Shown here: positions 9,406-19,052 of the stretch, in pieces
How the letters are laid out: each line of letters begins with the position of its first letter
Numbering within the stretch: the stretch's first letter is position 1
Made by a program: the position numbers and the translations under genes
Notes under the pieces: generated by a model
Told to the model about the DNA's origin: nothing
The model's database searches: none
What the model saw: only the letters and a program-made list of their open reading frames with translations
Assembly (NCBI GenBank): GCA_037443645.1
Contig: JBBINY010000006.1
Coordinates: 7,639-71,638 of the forward strand
Reading direction: 5' to 3'
Source of the DNA: UBA2336 sp037443645
Lineage (GTDB): Bacteria > Bacteroidota > Bacteroidia > Cytophagales > Cyclobacteriaceae
DNA length: 64,000 nt

Positions 9406-9879
9406 ATGACCAATCAGCAAATGACCATCTGCCTGTGGTTTGATAACGAAGCCGTGCAGGCCGCCAATTTTTACAAAAGCATTTTTAAAAATTCTTCCAT
9501 CGGTAACATAAGCTGGTATGGTAAGGAGGGCTTTGAATTTCACCACAAACCAGTAGGCTCCGTTATGACAGTAGAGTTTACCCTGAACGGGATACAGTTT
9601 ATCGGATTGAATGGCAGGCCCCAATTCAAATTCAATGAAGCCATCTCCATCGTGGTAAACTGCGAAACACAAGAAGAGATTGACCACTATTGGACCAGCC
9701 TTGCCAAGGGTGGTGAGGAAGGCCCCTGTGGCTGGCTTAAGGATAAATTCGGGGTTTCGTGGCAGGTAGTACCTGCTGTTCTTTCAAAACTAATGCGCGA
9801 CCCCCAGCGGTCAGCCCGTGTAACCCAGGCTTTTTTGAAGATGAAGAAATTCGATATTGAAAAACTGATGCAGGCGTGA
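9406..9879 (+). CDS. PhnB-like VOC family protein
   Basis: 157 residues, of the group often annotated as PhnB/3-demethylubiquinone methyltransferase-like, although it is a VOC fold. Diagnostic parts are ICLWFDNEAVQAANFYKSIF at the start, FTLNGIQFIGLNGRP in the middle and GWLKDKFGVSWQVVP toward the end. The metal-ligand Glu seems to be in GSVMTVEFTLNG. It follows the DoxX gene by 81 bp on the same strand. Confidence 0.9.
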   Translation: MTNQQMTICLWFDNEAVQAANFYKSIFKNSSIGNISWYGKEGFEFHHKPVGSVMTVEFTLNGIQFIGLNGRPQFKFNEAISIVVNCETQEEIDHYWTSLAKGGEEGPCGWLKDKFGVSWQVVPAVLSKLMRDPQRSARVTQAFLKMKKFDIEKLMQA

Positions 9880-9930
9880 TTTCTATTTTTAATCAAACCG
9901 ATCCAATTTAGCTTAGTATACACTCTCCGC

Positions 9931-11355
9931 ATGCAAAAAGATACCACCCCACCCCCGGCTGTAGCCATGCACCAAACAATTTGGCAGGAACTGAAAAATG
10001 CCATTCGGGGTACCGAAGCCGATTATACCCAAATCAGCCTCAACCGGGCCATCCTGTTGCTTGCCGTGCCAATGATCCTTGAGTTGGTCATGGAATCAAC
10101 TTTTGCCGTAGTGGATATTTATTTTGTAGGCAAACTGGGTCCATCGGCTATCGCTACGGTAGGACTAACCGAAACCTACCTGTTCCTTCTTTACTCCATT
10201 GCAATGGGCCTTGCCACCGCGGTTACTGCTGTTATTGCGCGAAGGATTGGTGAAAAAAATGTAAATGAAGCCGGTATTTCTGCCGTGCAGTCGTTGTTTC
10301 TTGGTTTACTCTCTTCCATTCCGTTTACCGTAGCTGGCATTTTCTTCGCCAAAGACCTGCTTATGCTGATGGGTGCCGATGCATGGGCAGTATCCGAAGG
10401 TTACCGCTACACGCAATGGATGCTGGGCGGCAATGCCGTAATCGTGTTGCTGTTCGTAATCAATGCCATCTTTCGCGGTGCGGGCGATGCCGCCATTGCC
10501 ATGCGCATTTTGTGGATTGCCAACGGCATCAACATAATCCTGGATCCGATTTTGATTTTTGGATGGGGTTTTATCCCGGCATTCGGAGTAGAAGGCGCAG
10601 CAATTGCCACCAACATCGGCCGCGGAACAGGCGTTGTTATACAGCTGTGGGTTTTATTTAAGGGAGGTAAGCACATCAAAACTACACTGGCACAGCTTTA
10701 TTGGGATGGCGCCATTATGCTTAACATTTTCCGCACTTCGCTGGGTGGTATCGGGCAGATGATCGTGGCCATGACCTCCTGGATTTTCCTCATGCGCATT
10801 CTTTCTCAGATCGGCAGTGAGGCAGTTGCGGGAAGCACCATCGCCATTCGCGTAATGATGTTCACCATGCTTCCTGCGTGGGGCCTTTCCAATGCCGCTG
10901 CTACCATGGTGGGGCAAAACCTGGGTGCAGGCAGTCCTGAACGAGCCGAGGCATCGGTGTGGAAGATCGGGCAATACAACATGATCTTCCTCATTGGTAT
11001 TTCGTTGGTCTTTTACTTTTTCAATACCGAAATCATTAAAATTTTCACTGCAGAGGCTGGTGTTATTGCCGTTGGTGCAGAGTGGCTGAAGATTCTATCG
11101 TACTCCTATTTTGTTTATGGTTGGTGGATGGTGGCGGTGCAGGCCTTTAACGGAGCGGGCGACACGCACACCCCCACGCGCATTAACCTTGTATTCTTTT
11201 GGCTTATTCAGATACCGCTGTCGTGGTTTCTGGCCATCTACCTGGGCTGGCAGCAATCAGGAGTATTCTGGGGCGTATTTATTTCAGAGACATCGGTAGG
11301 GCTTTTTACGCTTTGGCTTTTCACACAAGGCGGCTGGAAAACGGCAAAGGTGTAA
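9931..11355 (+). CDS. MATE family efflux transporter
   Basis: 474 residues with about twelve transmembrane helices in two related halves. The first half has AVPMILELVMESTFAVVDIY and GLATAVTAVIARRIGEKN; the second has the corresponding AAATMVGQNLGAGSPERAEA. Such proteins export cationic drugs or metabolites by Na+ or H+ antiport. A second Met at 9967 is an alternative start. It is 51 bp after the VOC gene and may share its transcript. Confidence 0.94.
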   Translation: MQKDTTPPPAVAMHQTIWQELKNAIRGTEADYTQISLNRAILLLAVPMILELVMESTFAVVDIYFVGKLGPSAIATVGLTETYLFLLYSIAMGLATAVTAVIARRIGEKNVNEAGISAVQSLFLGLLSSIPFTVAGIFFAKDLLMLMGADAWAVSEGYRYTQWMLGGNAVIVLLFVINAIFRGAGDAAIAMRILWIANGINIILDPILIFGWGFIPAFGVEGAAIATNIGRGTGVVIQLWVLFKGGKHIKTTLAQLYWDGAIMLNIFRTSLGGIGQMIVAMTSWIFLMRILSQIGSEAVAGSTIAIRVMMFTMLPAWGLSNAAATMVGQNLGAGSPERAEASVWKIGQYNMIFLIGISLVFYFFNTEIIKIFTAEAGVIAVGAEWLKILSYSYFVYGWWMVAVQAFNGAGDTHTPTRINLVFFWLIQIPLSWFLAIYLGWQQSGVFWGVFISETSVGLFTLWLFTQGGWKTAKV

Positions 11356-11389
11356 ACAACATGTATAATGAAAAGAAATCAATACAATT

Positions 11390-12190
11390 ATGAACAAGAG
11401 TAGTCTGAAATTCAAAGATGTTGATGACTACATTTCGCATTGCCCGGAGGATGTGCAAATGCTTCTCAACCAAATTCGAACAATCATAAAAACGGCTGCT
11501 CCCCATGCGCGTGAGCGCATCAGCTACGGTATGCCCTTTTACGAATACGGAGGCAGTGGTTTAAAAGGCCGCTTTATTTATTTTGCGGCATTCAAAAAAC
11601 ACATCAGCCTGTTCATTCCTCCTTCAAACACAGCAGGCGTGCCCAGGGAATTGCAACCCTACCATACCTCAAAAGCCACGTATCAATTTCCGTTGAACAA
11701 GCCATTTCCCATTGGCATCTTAAAAAAAACGATAGTAGCGAACGTTAAGGAAAGGGACTTGCAAAACAAACACAAGACCATCAAGTCTGATGCATTGAAC
11801 GAAATCACAGCGTATAACAACAAGCAATCGGCTACTGATAAAGCAATTTGCGTATGCCTGTTGAAAGAAATCAGTAAACACTTGCAAAACGCTGAACATA
11901 AAATATGGCATGGCCACCCGGTTTGGTTCATTAACGGAAATCCTGTTGTTGGGTACAGTAAACAGAAAAAAGGCATTCGCCTTATGTTTTGGAGTGGAGC
12001 AGGATTTAATGAAAACAAACTGACTCCCGGAACTGGAAAATTTAAGGATGCCTCAGTATTCTATACCAAAAGAGAAGAAATCAATATCACCGATTTAAAA
12101 CGTTGGCTCAATAAATCTGTACACATTCAATGGGACTATAAAAACATCGTGAAGCGAAAAGGCAAACTGGTTAAACTGAAAATACAATGA
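11390..12190 (+). CDS. Protein with two DUF1801 domains
   Basis: 266 residues made of two DUF1801 (YdhG-type) domains. The first (about 1-125) has DVDDYISHCPEDVQMLLNQI, ERISYGMPFYEY and FAAFKKHISLFIPP. The second (about 150-266) has AEHKIWHGHPVWFINGNPVV and GIRLMFWSGAGFNE. The fold is linked to frataxin-like iron chaperones in some annotations, without proof here. The next gene starts inside its stop codon region (ATGA overlap), so the two are coupled. Confidence 0.8.
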   Translation: MNKSSLKFKDVDDYISHCPEDVQMLLNQIRTIIKTAAPHARERISYGMPFYEYGGSGLKGRFIYFAAFKKHISLFIPPSNTAGVPRELQPYHTSKATYQFPLNKPFPIGILKKTIVANVKERDLQNKHKTIKSDALNEITAYNNKQSATDKAICVCLLKEISKHLQNAEHKIWHGHPVWFINGNPVVGYSKQKKGIRLMFWSGAGFNENKLTPGTGKFKDASVFYTKREEINITDLKRWLNKSVHIQWDYKNIVKRKGKLVKLKIQ

Positions 12191-12549
12191 AAACAACCCC
12201 CGAACACGATGCGCGCATCGCCCGGATGACGTTTGCTTCTGTTTATCCGCACTACATAACAAAAATTGAGCGGAAAGGCCGAACGAAAGAAGAACTGCAC
12301 CAGGTAATTCAATGGCTTACCGGGTACAACTCAAAAAAACTCAAGGAACTAATTGATGAGAAGACAACCTTCGAGTCCTTTTTCAAAAAAGCAAAACTTA
12401 ATCCAAAGGCAAGCCTCATTACCGGAGTGATATGCGGCTACCGCATCGAAGAAATACAAAACCCGATTACGCGGCAGGCAAGGTACCTGGATAAGCTGGT
12501 GGATGAACTGGCGAAAGGTAAAACAATGGAGAAGATTTTACGGAACTGA
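12187..12549 (+). CDS. DUF2200 domain protein
   Basis: 120 residues matching DUF2200 over the whole length: RIARMTFASVYPHYITKIER at the start, QWLTGYNSKKLKELID in the middle and a late ICGYRIEEIQNPITRQARYL. Soluble, with no signal peptide and rich in Lys. The function of this family is unknown. The ATG overlaps the end of the DUF1801 gene by four bases. Confidence 0.88.
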   Translation: MKTTPEHDARIARMTFASVYPHYITKIERKGRTKEELHQVIQWLTGYNSKKLKELIDEKTTFESFFKKAKLNPKASLITGVICGYRIEEIQNPITRQARYLDKLVDELAKGKTMEKILRN

Positions 12550-12604
12550 GAACGCTACTTTTTTAGCTTAAACCAAGCAGGCCTGACCTTCTACCCGTAC
12601 GTTC

Positions 12605-15600
12605 TTATCTGGCCAGCACCAACTTGCCGTAGCCGTTTTTCAGAAACTTCTCTCCTTCAGGAATGGCGATGGGCACCTTAATGCCATCGGCATACACCCT
12701 TATCTGGTAAAAATATAATCCGCTGGCCATTTCGTTGCCGCGTTGGTCCAATCCATCCCACACCAGGCGGTTGGTTCCCACATAAAACTCACTCCATGTA
12801 AGCGACCGCACCGACTGCCCGTTGCTGTTTAAGATATTGACCACCACCTTATCCGGTGCAGTATCGCCAGCTACGACCAGCACAAAATTAAACGCAGCAG
12901 ATGACGGATTCGGATGCGGAGCCTGCAACAGGATTTTCCGGTCATAGCGTACATTGAAGGTTACCTCATACGGCTCCGGTCCGCTGGCATTGTTACGCGC
13001 ATCGCGCGCTTCAACCCGCAGGGTGTACTCGCCTTCCGGCAGGTTTTGCGGTGAAAATTCAATCCTGTAGTTCTCTGCATCGGTTTGAGAAAACCACACC
13101 ACATCCGGCCTTGTGAAAAAAACCGGAGTTGGCGATGGTGCACCCGGGTAGGTAAGAAAAATCTTCATACCCAAGGTATCGGTCTTCTTGATTAATGAAT
13201 TTTCATCCCACAAGCGGATGCTGATCGTTGGGTTAGGAGAAACAAAATCTCCGTTCTGCAGGTATCGGCCATCAACCGTAACCTCCAGCACCGGACTGAA
13301 GACATCGGCCTGTACCTGGAGGTAGTCATACAATTCCAGCACATTATTCTCGTAGTATTGCTCAGGAATCACACGGGGGTTAACAAACACCTTAATATCA
13401 TTCAGTCCGCCTTTGTCAACCGTATTCACCGGAAAGGAGAACGGTGTGGTTTCACCGGGTGATGGCGCTTTTATCCGGATATGCTGTACCTCACTGTTCA
13501 GCGTCTGCTGGTTAAATACCTCCATTCGTATGGTAAGGGAGTCGCTAAAACTTTTCTGCGAGATGTTCCTGAATCCATAGTCACCGGTCCATACTTCTCC
13601 TTCCTTTCGTTGAACGGGGCCTGCCTCACCGGCATAGGTAAGTACACCTTCGGCAACCGGTGTGTACAACACCAGCCACTTCTTCAACTGCGGAGGTGTG
13701 AGGTTGGTGGCATCGTCAGCCTCATAGGTAAGTTGCAGGTAGGGATACTGCATGGCATCAATAAATGATAAGTCAGCCGGAGAAGCGGCATCGGCCAGAA
13801 GCAGGGTTGCTTCTCCCTGCAAGGTTACTCCATGCACATTAAAGCGGTACTGATCGGTAACGGGAACTTCAGAAACCACGGCTTGCGCATGAAGGCTCTG
13901 CCATGCGGTGGCCGGCCCGATGCGCGGGGTGGTCAGGGTTCCTGAACTGAAGCCCCCGCTGATGGTACTGGTCACCGAAAGTTCCTGCAAATCGGCCGGT
14001 ACGCCTAAAGGCCGGTACATCCTTGCCGAACCCGGTGCAGCACCTCGCTTGCCGAAAAACACTACCGGCTCTCCGGGCTGCAGTGAATTGATCTGGGCTG
14101 CAGAGATTCCAATCAATTCAAATTGCGATTTGGCGGCAGCCGTCCATACTGAATACCCTGCATCGCCTATGGAAAATACCACCACCGAGTCGCCAACGGG
14201 TATGTTGGCCATGTATTGCACAATGTCGTTACCCAGGCCAGTAATTAATTCGTTGGGCCGGAAACTGTTGATTACCTGGGGTCTTCTTCCGCACGCCAAC
14301 CCGATAAACGGATTTAATTCTAGACCCGCATAGGGAATAGTGGAGTTCCTGTCGAAGGCAATCAGGTTAATGGTGTTATCGCGGCACACGGCCACAAACG
14401 TTGCCGGGTTGTATTCACTGCCGTTGATTTTTACAGAAACATCGGTGTGAGGTGCAGGATTATTGCTTCCAAACGTGTGGATATCTACCGTTAAGGTGCT
14501 CTCTTCAAATTTCAGCAACCGAACTTGCGGATCAGCCACCAATCCAACGGAAGTGTTTTTAAGATACTGCGGAAAGTGAAGCTGCGCCCATCCCTCGGGC
14601 GAACCAGCAATAAAGTTGAATGACGACATGGTCCAGTCTGAACTCTCTCCCGGCAGTGGATCACTGAAACGGGTGCGCCAGTAATACACCAGCGAATCCT
14701 GCGAAAGAAGGTCGATGACCTTTTCGGCAATCACTCCGTTTACCTGGAATTGCCTGAGGTACGGACTGCTGAATGTATTTACCGTGTCTACCTCAATCAG
14801 AAACCCGCGGGCTGTACCGAGGATGTCGGTGCTGGAGACCGTAAGCCTTTCGGTGGGAGTGTTTACAATGGCAAAATCATACGGAAAAAGATTGCGCGTG
14901 ATATTCAGGGGGATAAACACGTTTATTTCAGCCGTGTTGTTGGCTTCATTCAATTCGTCAAGTTGATTGAACGGATCAACCTCTACGCGGAAAACATTGT
15001 TGCCAAATCCTTTGTTCTTCTGCTGGCGGATGATGAACGCTACCGTGTCGGAATGAAAAACGGGTTGGTAGAGGGTGTCGTACGATTCGCTGCTGTTGTC
15101 GTTAAAGATGCGCGTTACCCGTACCGGCAGGGCCTTGGGCACAGCCTGCCCGAAGTTGCGGATGATAAACCGGAGTGCAATTTCATCGCTCAGTGCGGTA
15201 ACCGGTTCTCCATCCAGCGATTCTACCAACAGCGTATTGCTGCTAACTTCATAGTCGGGCTTGGTTGCTCCGAAAACTTTAACAGCCGGATCGCCCAGCA
15301 GCAGCATCTGACTTACCTGGGTGAGGTTAATTTCAGTAGGCGGGCTGGTTAGCATGTACCTTCGCGCAGCCTCTCTTTGTATGTCGCCTACTCCTCGCCT
15401 GATGTATACTGAGTCGCCATAGGCAACGGAATAAAATGCATCTGAATATTTTCTCAGCGTAACGGTATATCCGAACGAGGTATGGGCCATGAATCCGGTT
15501 GCTCCCTTATTGGCGGCAAGCACCCAATCTTCGCCCCAACGCAAGGTTGTTGTAAAAAAATCTGCTGAGTTGCACCCGTTTATAAGAAACATCGGGTACT

Positions 15601-17584
15601 TGCCGGAATTATTGTAACCCAGTATCGGGTCAGTTACAAAGCCAATTTCAAAATCGTTGGTAGTTGGCGAACTGTGTCCGAAAAAAGTAATCAGGTTTGT
15701 ACCCTTGTTCACTTCTTCGGCAATGTTAATCAACTCGCCCACATCAGTAGTATTCTTAGCCTGCGCTTTGATGCTGCCACCCAGGTACTGCCCTACGGCT
15801 ATGGTTCCATATTGTTCTAAAAAAATCCTGAACAGATCGGTCTCTCCGGGCGCTATCCCTCCGCTCAGGTGTATGAGTTGCTTGCGCCATAATGCATCAA
15901 AGGGTTGCACCTCCATTTCTTTCACCTTATTCAGGTAAGCGGCCACCTGTGCTGCGGTGGTGGTGGATATCCGGCCGGTAGGAACGGCCGGTTCATACGT
16001 TGTGCCTGCCAGCCCAATCGTAAAAAACATATCGGATGCGGGCATGCCTGCGGAAGGCACAAGATTTTTATGTACGGCAAACTCGGGCGCAGAAGGATTC
16101 CGAAAGTAATTCCACGAAGGATCCAGACCTTTACCAATAATGAACAGGTATTTTGGAACATGCGTGTTGGTAAGGAATTTCATAAACCGGTAAATCGCCA
16201 GCGGGGTGGTTTCTCCAAAGGAAAACTGGTCGTACAGCTGGCCGATGTTTACTACCAGCGTATCATATCCTCCGCCATCGGCTGATGCCCGGTAGCCGCC
16301 ATAGGCCGCTACCGGATCGGCATAGCCACCGGCAGATTGGCGTAATAACGGGTGACTGATGATAATGTAATCGTGCTGTGACGGATCAATATGCCGGAAG
16401 GTTACACGCCTGACTGCAGTTACTGATTTTGGGGAGGAGGTGACAAAAAGCTGCCTTGAACCGGTTGTCTCCGATATGACCGGATGGAGCGGTGATGCCG
16501 GAGTGGGCGGATTATACCATTTTACGTTTGCCGGATCGGTGGTGTCAAACAATCGCGCTCCGACTGGTGCGCTTTGTATTTCAATGTAGGATTTGTTCGA
16601 AGGGTTCTCACGGAGAGTGAACCTCTTTTCAACAGCGCCACTCATGTTGAAAGTTTGCGGGAAAACAACCTTAACATACGATGCGCTCAGGCGGGCCGCT
16701 CCGGCACCCTGGCTTAATGCACGCACGCGAACGGTCATGTTTCCATCTCCGCCAATGTCGGTCCAGTTGATAGGAAGAGACAGTGTAACAGGTGTATAGC
16801 CTGAAAAATTTTGTGCGGTAAGTAACCGGAGACCGGCCGCGTTAGGGCCTGCGTAAATTTCAACGCGGTTCTGCACATCGGCCCGGCTTACTACCTGCAC
16901 TTCCAGCACCGGTGTGCCGTCAGTCTGCACACCATTGTTTACGTTTTGCAGAACATAATCAATTTGCTGGTTCTGCGATAACTGAGTACCGGTCCATCCT
17001 TCGCCCAGATCAAAAAAAGTGTTTTGTATAAAGTTATTTGGCGGTGACCCATGCCCGATGCCGGTGGCGTATTGAGTGGATAACACCAGGAGGCTTTCGT
17101 TAATATGCGATGTCTCCTTTGGAATATTGGTAACGTTAACCTCCCAGGTAATGTGCATCCGCTTGCCGGCCTGCAGCAAATTGTAGGTTAAAAAATACCA
17201 AGTGGTATCTGAAAACAGGTTATGGTAAGGATGCGGTTGTGACGAGGCCGGTTTATACAATTCGGCATCCAGGGTGCCGTCATTTCGTAAGCCATAAAAC
17301 TCAATGTAGTCGCTGGGGTTAAATACTGCATCCCCCTCTCCTTCTATATAAATGGCTTGTTCCTCGCCCCGGTGAAATAACTGGAGCCTGCGCGGGTCTA
17401 CACTACCCACCGGAAAGCCTGCAACTTGAAGATCAGAATAGGTGATGCGATAAAGGCCGGATTGGGCCACCGGTATTTTGTAATAAAACTGATTATACCG
17501 GATCCATTCATTACCGATCTGCGAAAAAGCGGGGATTATTGCCCCGGAAAAGGAAAAGAACAGGGTCAAACCGCGCCAAATCAT
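12605..17584 (-). CDS. PorU2-like C25 peptidase with type IX secretion C-terminal domain
   Basis: Very large exported protein (1659 residues from the ATG at 17584, which gives a signal peptide MIWRGLTLFFSF...PAFS; the frame opens at 17662). A gingipain-like C25 peptidase domain lies at about residues 405-775 and has the His and Cys motifs FFGHSS (~637) and INGCNSADF (~671). CARDB/Ig-like repeats follow, and the last ~90 residues resemble a FlgD-type Ig/T9SS tail (DGLDQRGNEMASGLYFYQIR, closing KNGYGKLVLAR). This matches my recall of 'type IX secretion system sortase PorU2'. Whether it acts as a sortase or a surface protease is not shown by sequence. Confidence 0.82.
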   Translation of the reverse strand: MIWRGLTLFFSFSGAIIPAFSQIGNEWIRYNQFYYKIPVAQSGLYRITYSDLQVAGFPVGSVDPRRLQLFHRGEEQAIYIEGEGDAVFNPSDYIEFYGLRNDGTLDAELYKPASSQPHPYHNLFSDTTWYFLTYNLLQAGKRMHITWEVNVTNIPKETSHINESLLVLSTQYATGIGHGSPPNNFIQNTFFDLGEGWTGTQLSQNQQIDYVLQNVNNGVQTDGTPVLEVQVVSRADVQNRVEIYAGPNAAGLRLLTAQNFSGYTPVTLSLPINWTDIGGDGNMTVRVRALSQGAGAARLSASYVKVVFPQTFNMSGAVEKRFTLRENPSNKSYIEIQSAPVGARLFDTTDPANVKWYNPPTPASPLHPVISETTGSRQLFVTSSPKSVTAVRRVTFRHIDPSQHDYIIISHPLLRQSAGGYADPVAAYGGYRASADGGGYDTLVVNIGQLYDQFSFGETTPLAIYRFMKFLTNTHVPKYLFIIGKGLDPSWNYFRNPSAPEFAVHKNLVPSAGMPASDMFFTIGLAGTTYEPAVPTGRISTTTAAQVAAYLNKVKEMEVQPFDALWRKQLIHLSGGIAPGETDLFRIFLEQYGTIAVGQYLGGSIKAQAKNTTDVGELINIAEEVNKGTNLITFFGHSSPTTNDFEIGFVTDPILGYNNSGKYPMFLINGCNSADFFTTTLRWGEDWVLAANKGATGFMAHTSFGYTVTLRKYSDAFYSVAYGDSVYIRRGVGDIQREAARRYMLTSPPTEINLTQVSQMLLLGDPAVKVFGATKPDYEVSSNTLLVESLDGEPVTALSDEIALRFIIRNFGQAVPKALPVRVTRIFNDNSSESYDTLYQPVFHSDTVAFIIRQQKNKGFGNNVFRVEVDPFNQLDELNEANNTAEINVFIPLNITRNLFPYDFAIVNTPTERLTVSSTDILGTARGFLIEVDTVNTFSSPYLRQFQVNGVIAEKVIDLLSQDSLVYYWRTRFSDPLPGESSDWTMSSFNFIAGSPEGWAQLHFPQYLKNTSVGLVADPQVRLLKFEESTLTVDIHTFGSNNPAPHTDVSVKINGSEYNPATFVAVCRDNTINLIAFDRNSTIPYAGLELNPFIGLACGRRPQVINSFRPNELITGLGNDIVQYMANIPVGDSVVVFSIGDAGYSVWTAAAKSQFELIGISAAQINSLQPGEPVVFFGKRGAAPGSARMYRPLGVPADLQELSVTSTISGGFSSGTLTTPRIGPATAWQSLHAQAVVSEVPVTDQYRFNVHGVTLQGEATLLLADAASPADLSFIDAMQYPYLQLTYEADDATNLTPPQLKKWLVLYTPVAEGVLTYAGEAGPVQRKEGEVWTGDYGFRNISQKSFSDSLTIRMEVFNQQTLNSEVQHIRIKAPSPGETTPFSFPVNTVDKGGLNDIKVFVNPRVIPEQYYENNVLELYDYLQVQADVFSPVLEVTVDGRYLQNGDFVSPNPTISIRLWDENSLIKKTDTLGMKIFLTYPGAPSPTPVFFTRPDVVWFSQTDAENYRIEFSPQNLPEGEYTLRVEARDARNNASGPEPYEVTFNVRYDRKILLQAPHPNPSSAAFNFVLVVAGDTAPDKVVVNILNSNGQSVRSLTWSEFYVGTNRLVWDGLDQRGNEMASGLYFYQIRVYADGIKVPIAIPEGEKFLKNGYGKLVLAR

Positions 17585-17668
17585 CAGTATTCTGCTGAAA
17601 GCCAACGTTTTTATCCTGCAATATACGGCAGGATGAGGTTTTATACCTTTTGAGCCTGCCAAGTAAAA

Positions 17669-17684
17669 GGCCTATGCATAGGCC
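17669..17684. promoter_or_regulatory. 16-bp perfect palindrome between divergent genes
   Basis: GGCCTATGCATAGGCC reads the same on both strands and lies in the 138-bp gap between porU2-like (minus) and the sulfotransferase (plus). T-runs lie on both outer sides. A -7-like TATAGCTTTA (17691-17700) follows on the plus strand. It may be an operator or a short bidirectional hairpin. Confidence 0.45.
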
Positions 17685-17722
17685 CGTTTTTATAGCTTTA
17701 CGCCAATCACCCTATCGTTTCT

Positions 17723-18559
17723 ATGGCTGGTCTCATCTCCCTGCTCTCTCTCATTGCAAATCATGGCTCGATAGACGCGCCCTTTACGAACTTTGCAGAG
17801 ATCCGGAAGAACCAGTTGACCGGGTTGGATAAATTTATGCCGGATAACCAGGCACCTGAACCACCCACCCGGATTATACACCCGCAGGTTCAGCACGTGC
17901 GTGCTTTCGGGGGTTTGATTAACCATGCACTGAGAACCCGTGGCGGCCACCTGGCGGCAGAAGCGAAAAAGCTGTTCTACGTTCGCATACCCAAAGCCGC
18001 TAATACCTCGTGCTCGCAGGTTTTGTTAAAAGTAAAATTTCCGGATTTACCGGAAACACTGAATGCCCACCAGATTAATCTGCTCACCGATTGCTGGCTT
18101 AGGCACCAGGTTCCCGCATCGCTGCGGCAGTATACCGGCTTCACGGTAGTTCGCCACCCGCTGCAGCGGCTCGTTTCCGTGTATCGTAGTTTTTTCGGTC
18201 AAAGCCAGGATACCTTTATCTATGATGGCTATTTGTTCGGTGTGCTGCCAAAAAGCCTTTCGTTCGATGATTTTGTTCACCGCATCAGCCGAATTCCCGA
18301 CTCCTTGAAGGATCAACACTGTCGTCCGCAGGCTTGCTTTCTTGAGGCATACAGAAAGAAGAAGGTTCCTGTTCAGGTTTTCAAACTGGAACAGGTTGAT
18401 GCATTGAAAGACTTCCTCACAACTTTTTCTCTTGAAATCAGGCACCTTAATCAGGGTGCGCTTTCCTACGATTATCGCTCGTATTATTCAGCCCGAAGCC
18501 TTGAAACGGCCAGAAAAATGTACGCTTCTGATTTTAAACTGTTCAAATATGACCAGTAA
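17723..18559 (+). CDS. Sulfotransferase family 2 protein
   Basis: 278 residues. The 5'-phosphosulfate loop of PAPS sulfotransferases is seen as RIPKAANTS (residues 88-96) and the 3'-phosphate segment as RHPLQRLVSVYRS (144-156). This is the arrangement in the Sulfotransfer_2 group that modifies carbohydrates. There is no signal peptide or clear membrane helix, so it would use PAPS in the cytoplasm. The acceptor is unknown; a surface polysaccharide or glycolipid is plausible. It stands alone, divergent from the PorU2-like gene. Confidence 0.85.
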   Translation: MAGLISLLSLIANHGSIDAPFTNFAEIRKNQLTGLDKFMPDNQAPEPPTRIIHPQVQHVRAFGGLINHALRTRGGHLAAEAKKLFYVRIPKAANTSCSQVLLKVKFPDLPETLNAHQINLLTDCWLRHQVPASLRQYTGFTVVRHPLQRLVSVYRSFFGQSQDTFIYDGYLFGVLPKSLSFDDFVHRISRIPDSLKDQHCRPQACFLEAYRKKKVPVQVFKLEQVDALKDFLTTFSLEIRHLNQGALSYDYRSYYSARSLETARKMYASDFKLFKYDQ

Positions 18560-18646
18560 TCCGGCTAAGGTTTCCAGTTTGCAAATAAAAACCATCAATT
18601 TTGACCTGAAAACTGAGATTTTAAAAATCCAAGGCCTTTTGGCTTA

Positions 18647-18667
18647 GTACTTGGTGATGCAAAGTAC
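18647..18667. promoter_or_regulatory. Inverted repeat upstream of padR, candidate operator
   Basis: GTACTT and AAGTAC arms (18647-18652, 18662-18667) are separated by nine bases and sit 23 bp before the padR ATG. PadR-type regulators commonly repress their own operon through such dyads, so this is a candidate autoregulatory site. A second small dyad, GATTTT-A-AAAATC, lies at 18617-18629. Confidence 0.5.
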
Positions 18668-18689
18668 CGACTGCAAAAAGTCGGCTGCT

Positions 18690-19031
18690 ATGAACCTGGA
18701 GAACACGCAAGTACAGATGCGCAAAGGTGTTTTGGAATATTGTGTCCTTCACATTATATCGAGAGGCGAAGTGTATGCATCCGACATGCTGGATGAACTG
18801 ACCAACGCCAAAATGATTGTTGTAGAAGGCACCCTTTACCCTTTGCTCACTCGGCTCAAGAATTCGGGCCTGCTGGAATACAAGTGGGTGGAGTCAAAGT
18901 CGGGCCCGCCCCGTAAATATTATAAACTCACCGACAAGGGAATGAAATTCCTGGAGAAGCTTACTGAAACCTGGGATGAGGTGATCCATTCCACGGAAAT
19001 GATTACATCACGGTCTAACGCATCCACCTAA
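18690..19031 (+). CDS. PadR family transcriptional regulator
   Basis: 113-residue winged-helix regulator. The sequence starts NLENTQVQMRKGVLEYCVLH and contains the wing region VEGTLYPLLTRLKNSGLLEY and SGPPRKYYKLTDKG, which are hallmarks of PadR subfamily 1. I chose the ATG at 18690; the open frame begins at 18651 within the candidate operator. It lies 21 bp before the PspC-domain gene, a frequent pairing in Bacteroidota, so it likely represses this operon. Confidence 0.93.
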   Translation: MNLENTQVQMRKGVLEYCVLHIISRGEVYASDMLDELTNAKMIVVEGTLYPLLTRLKNSGLLEYKWVESKSGPPRKYYKLTDKGMKFLEKLTETWDEVIHSTEMITSRSNAST

Positions 19032-19052
19032 CCCATTACGACTATTCCGATT

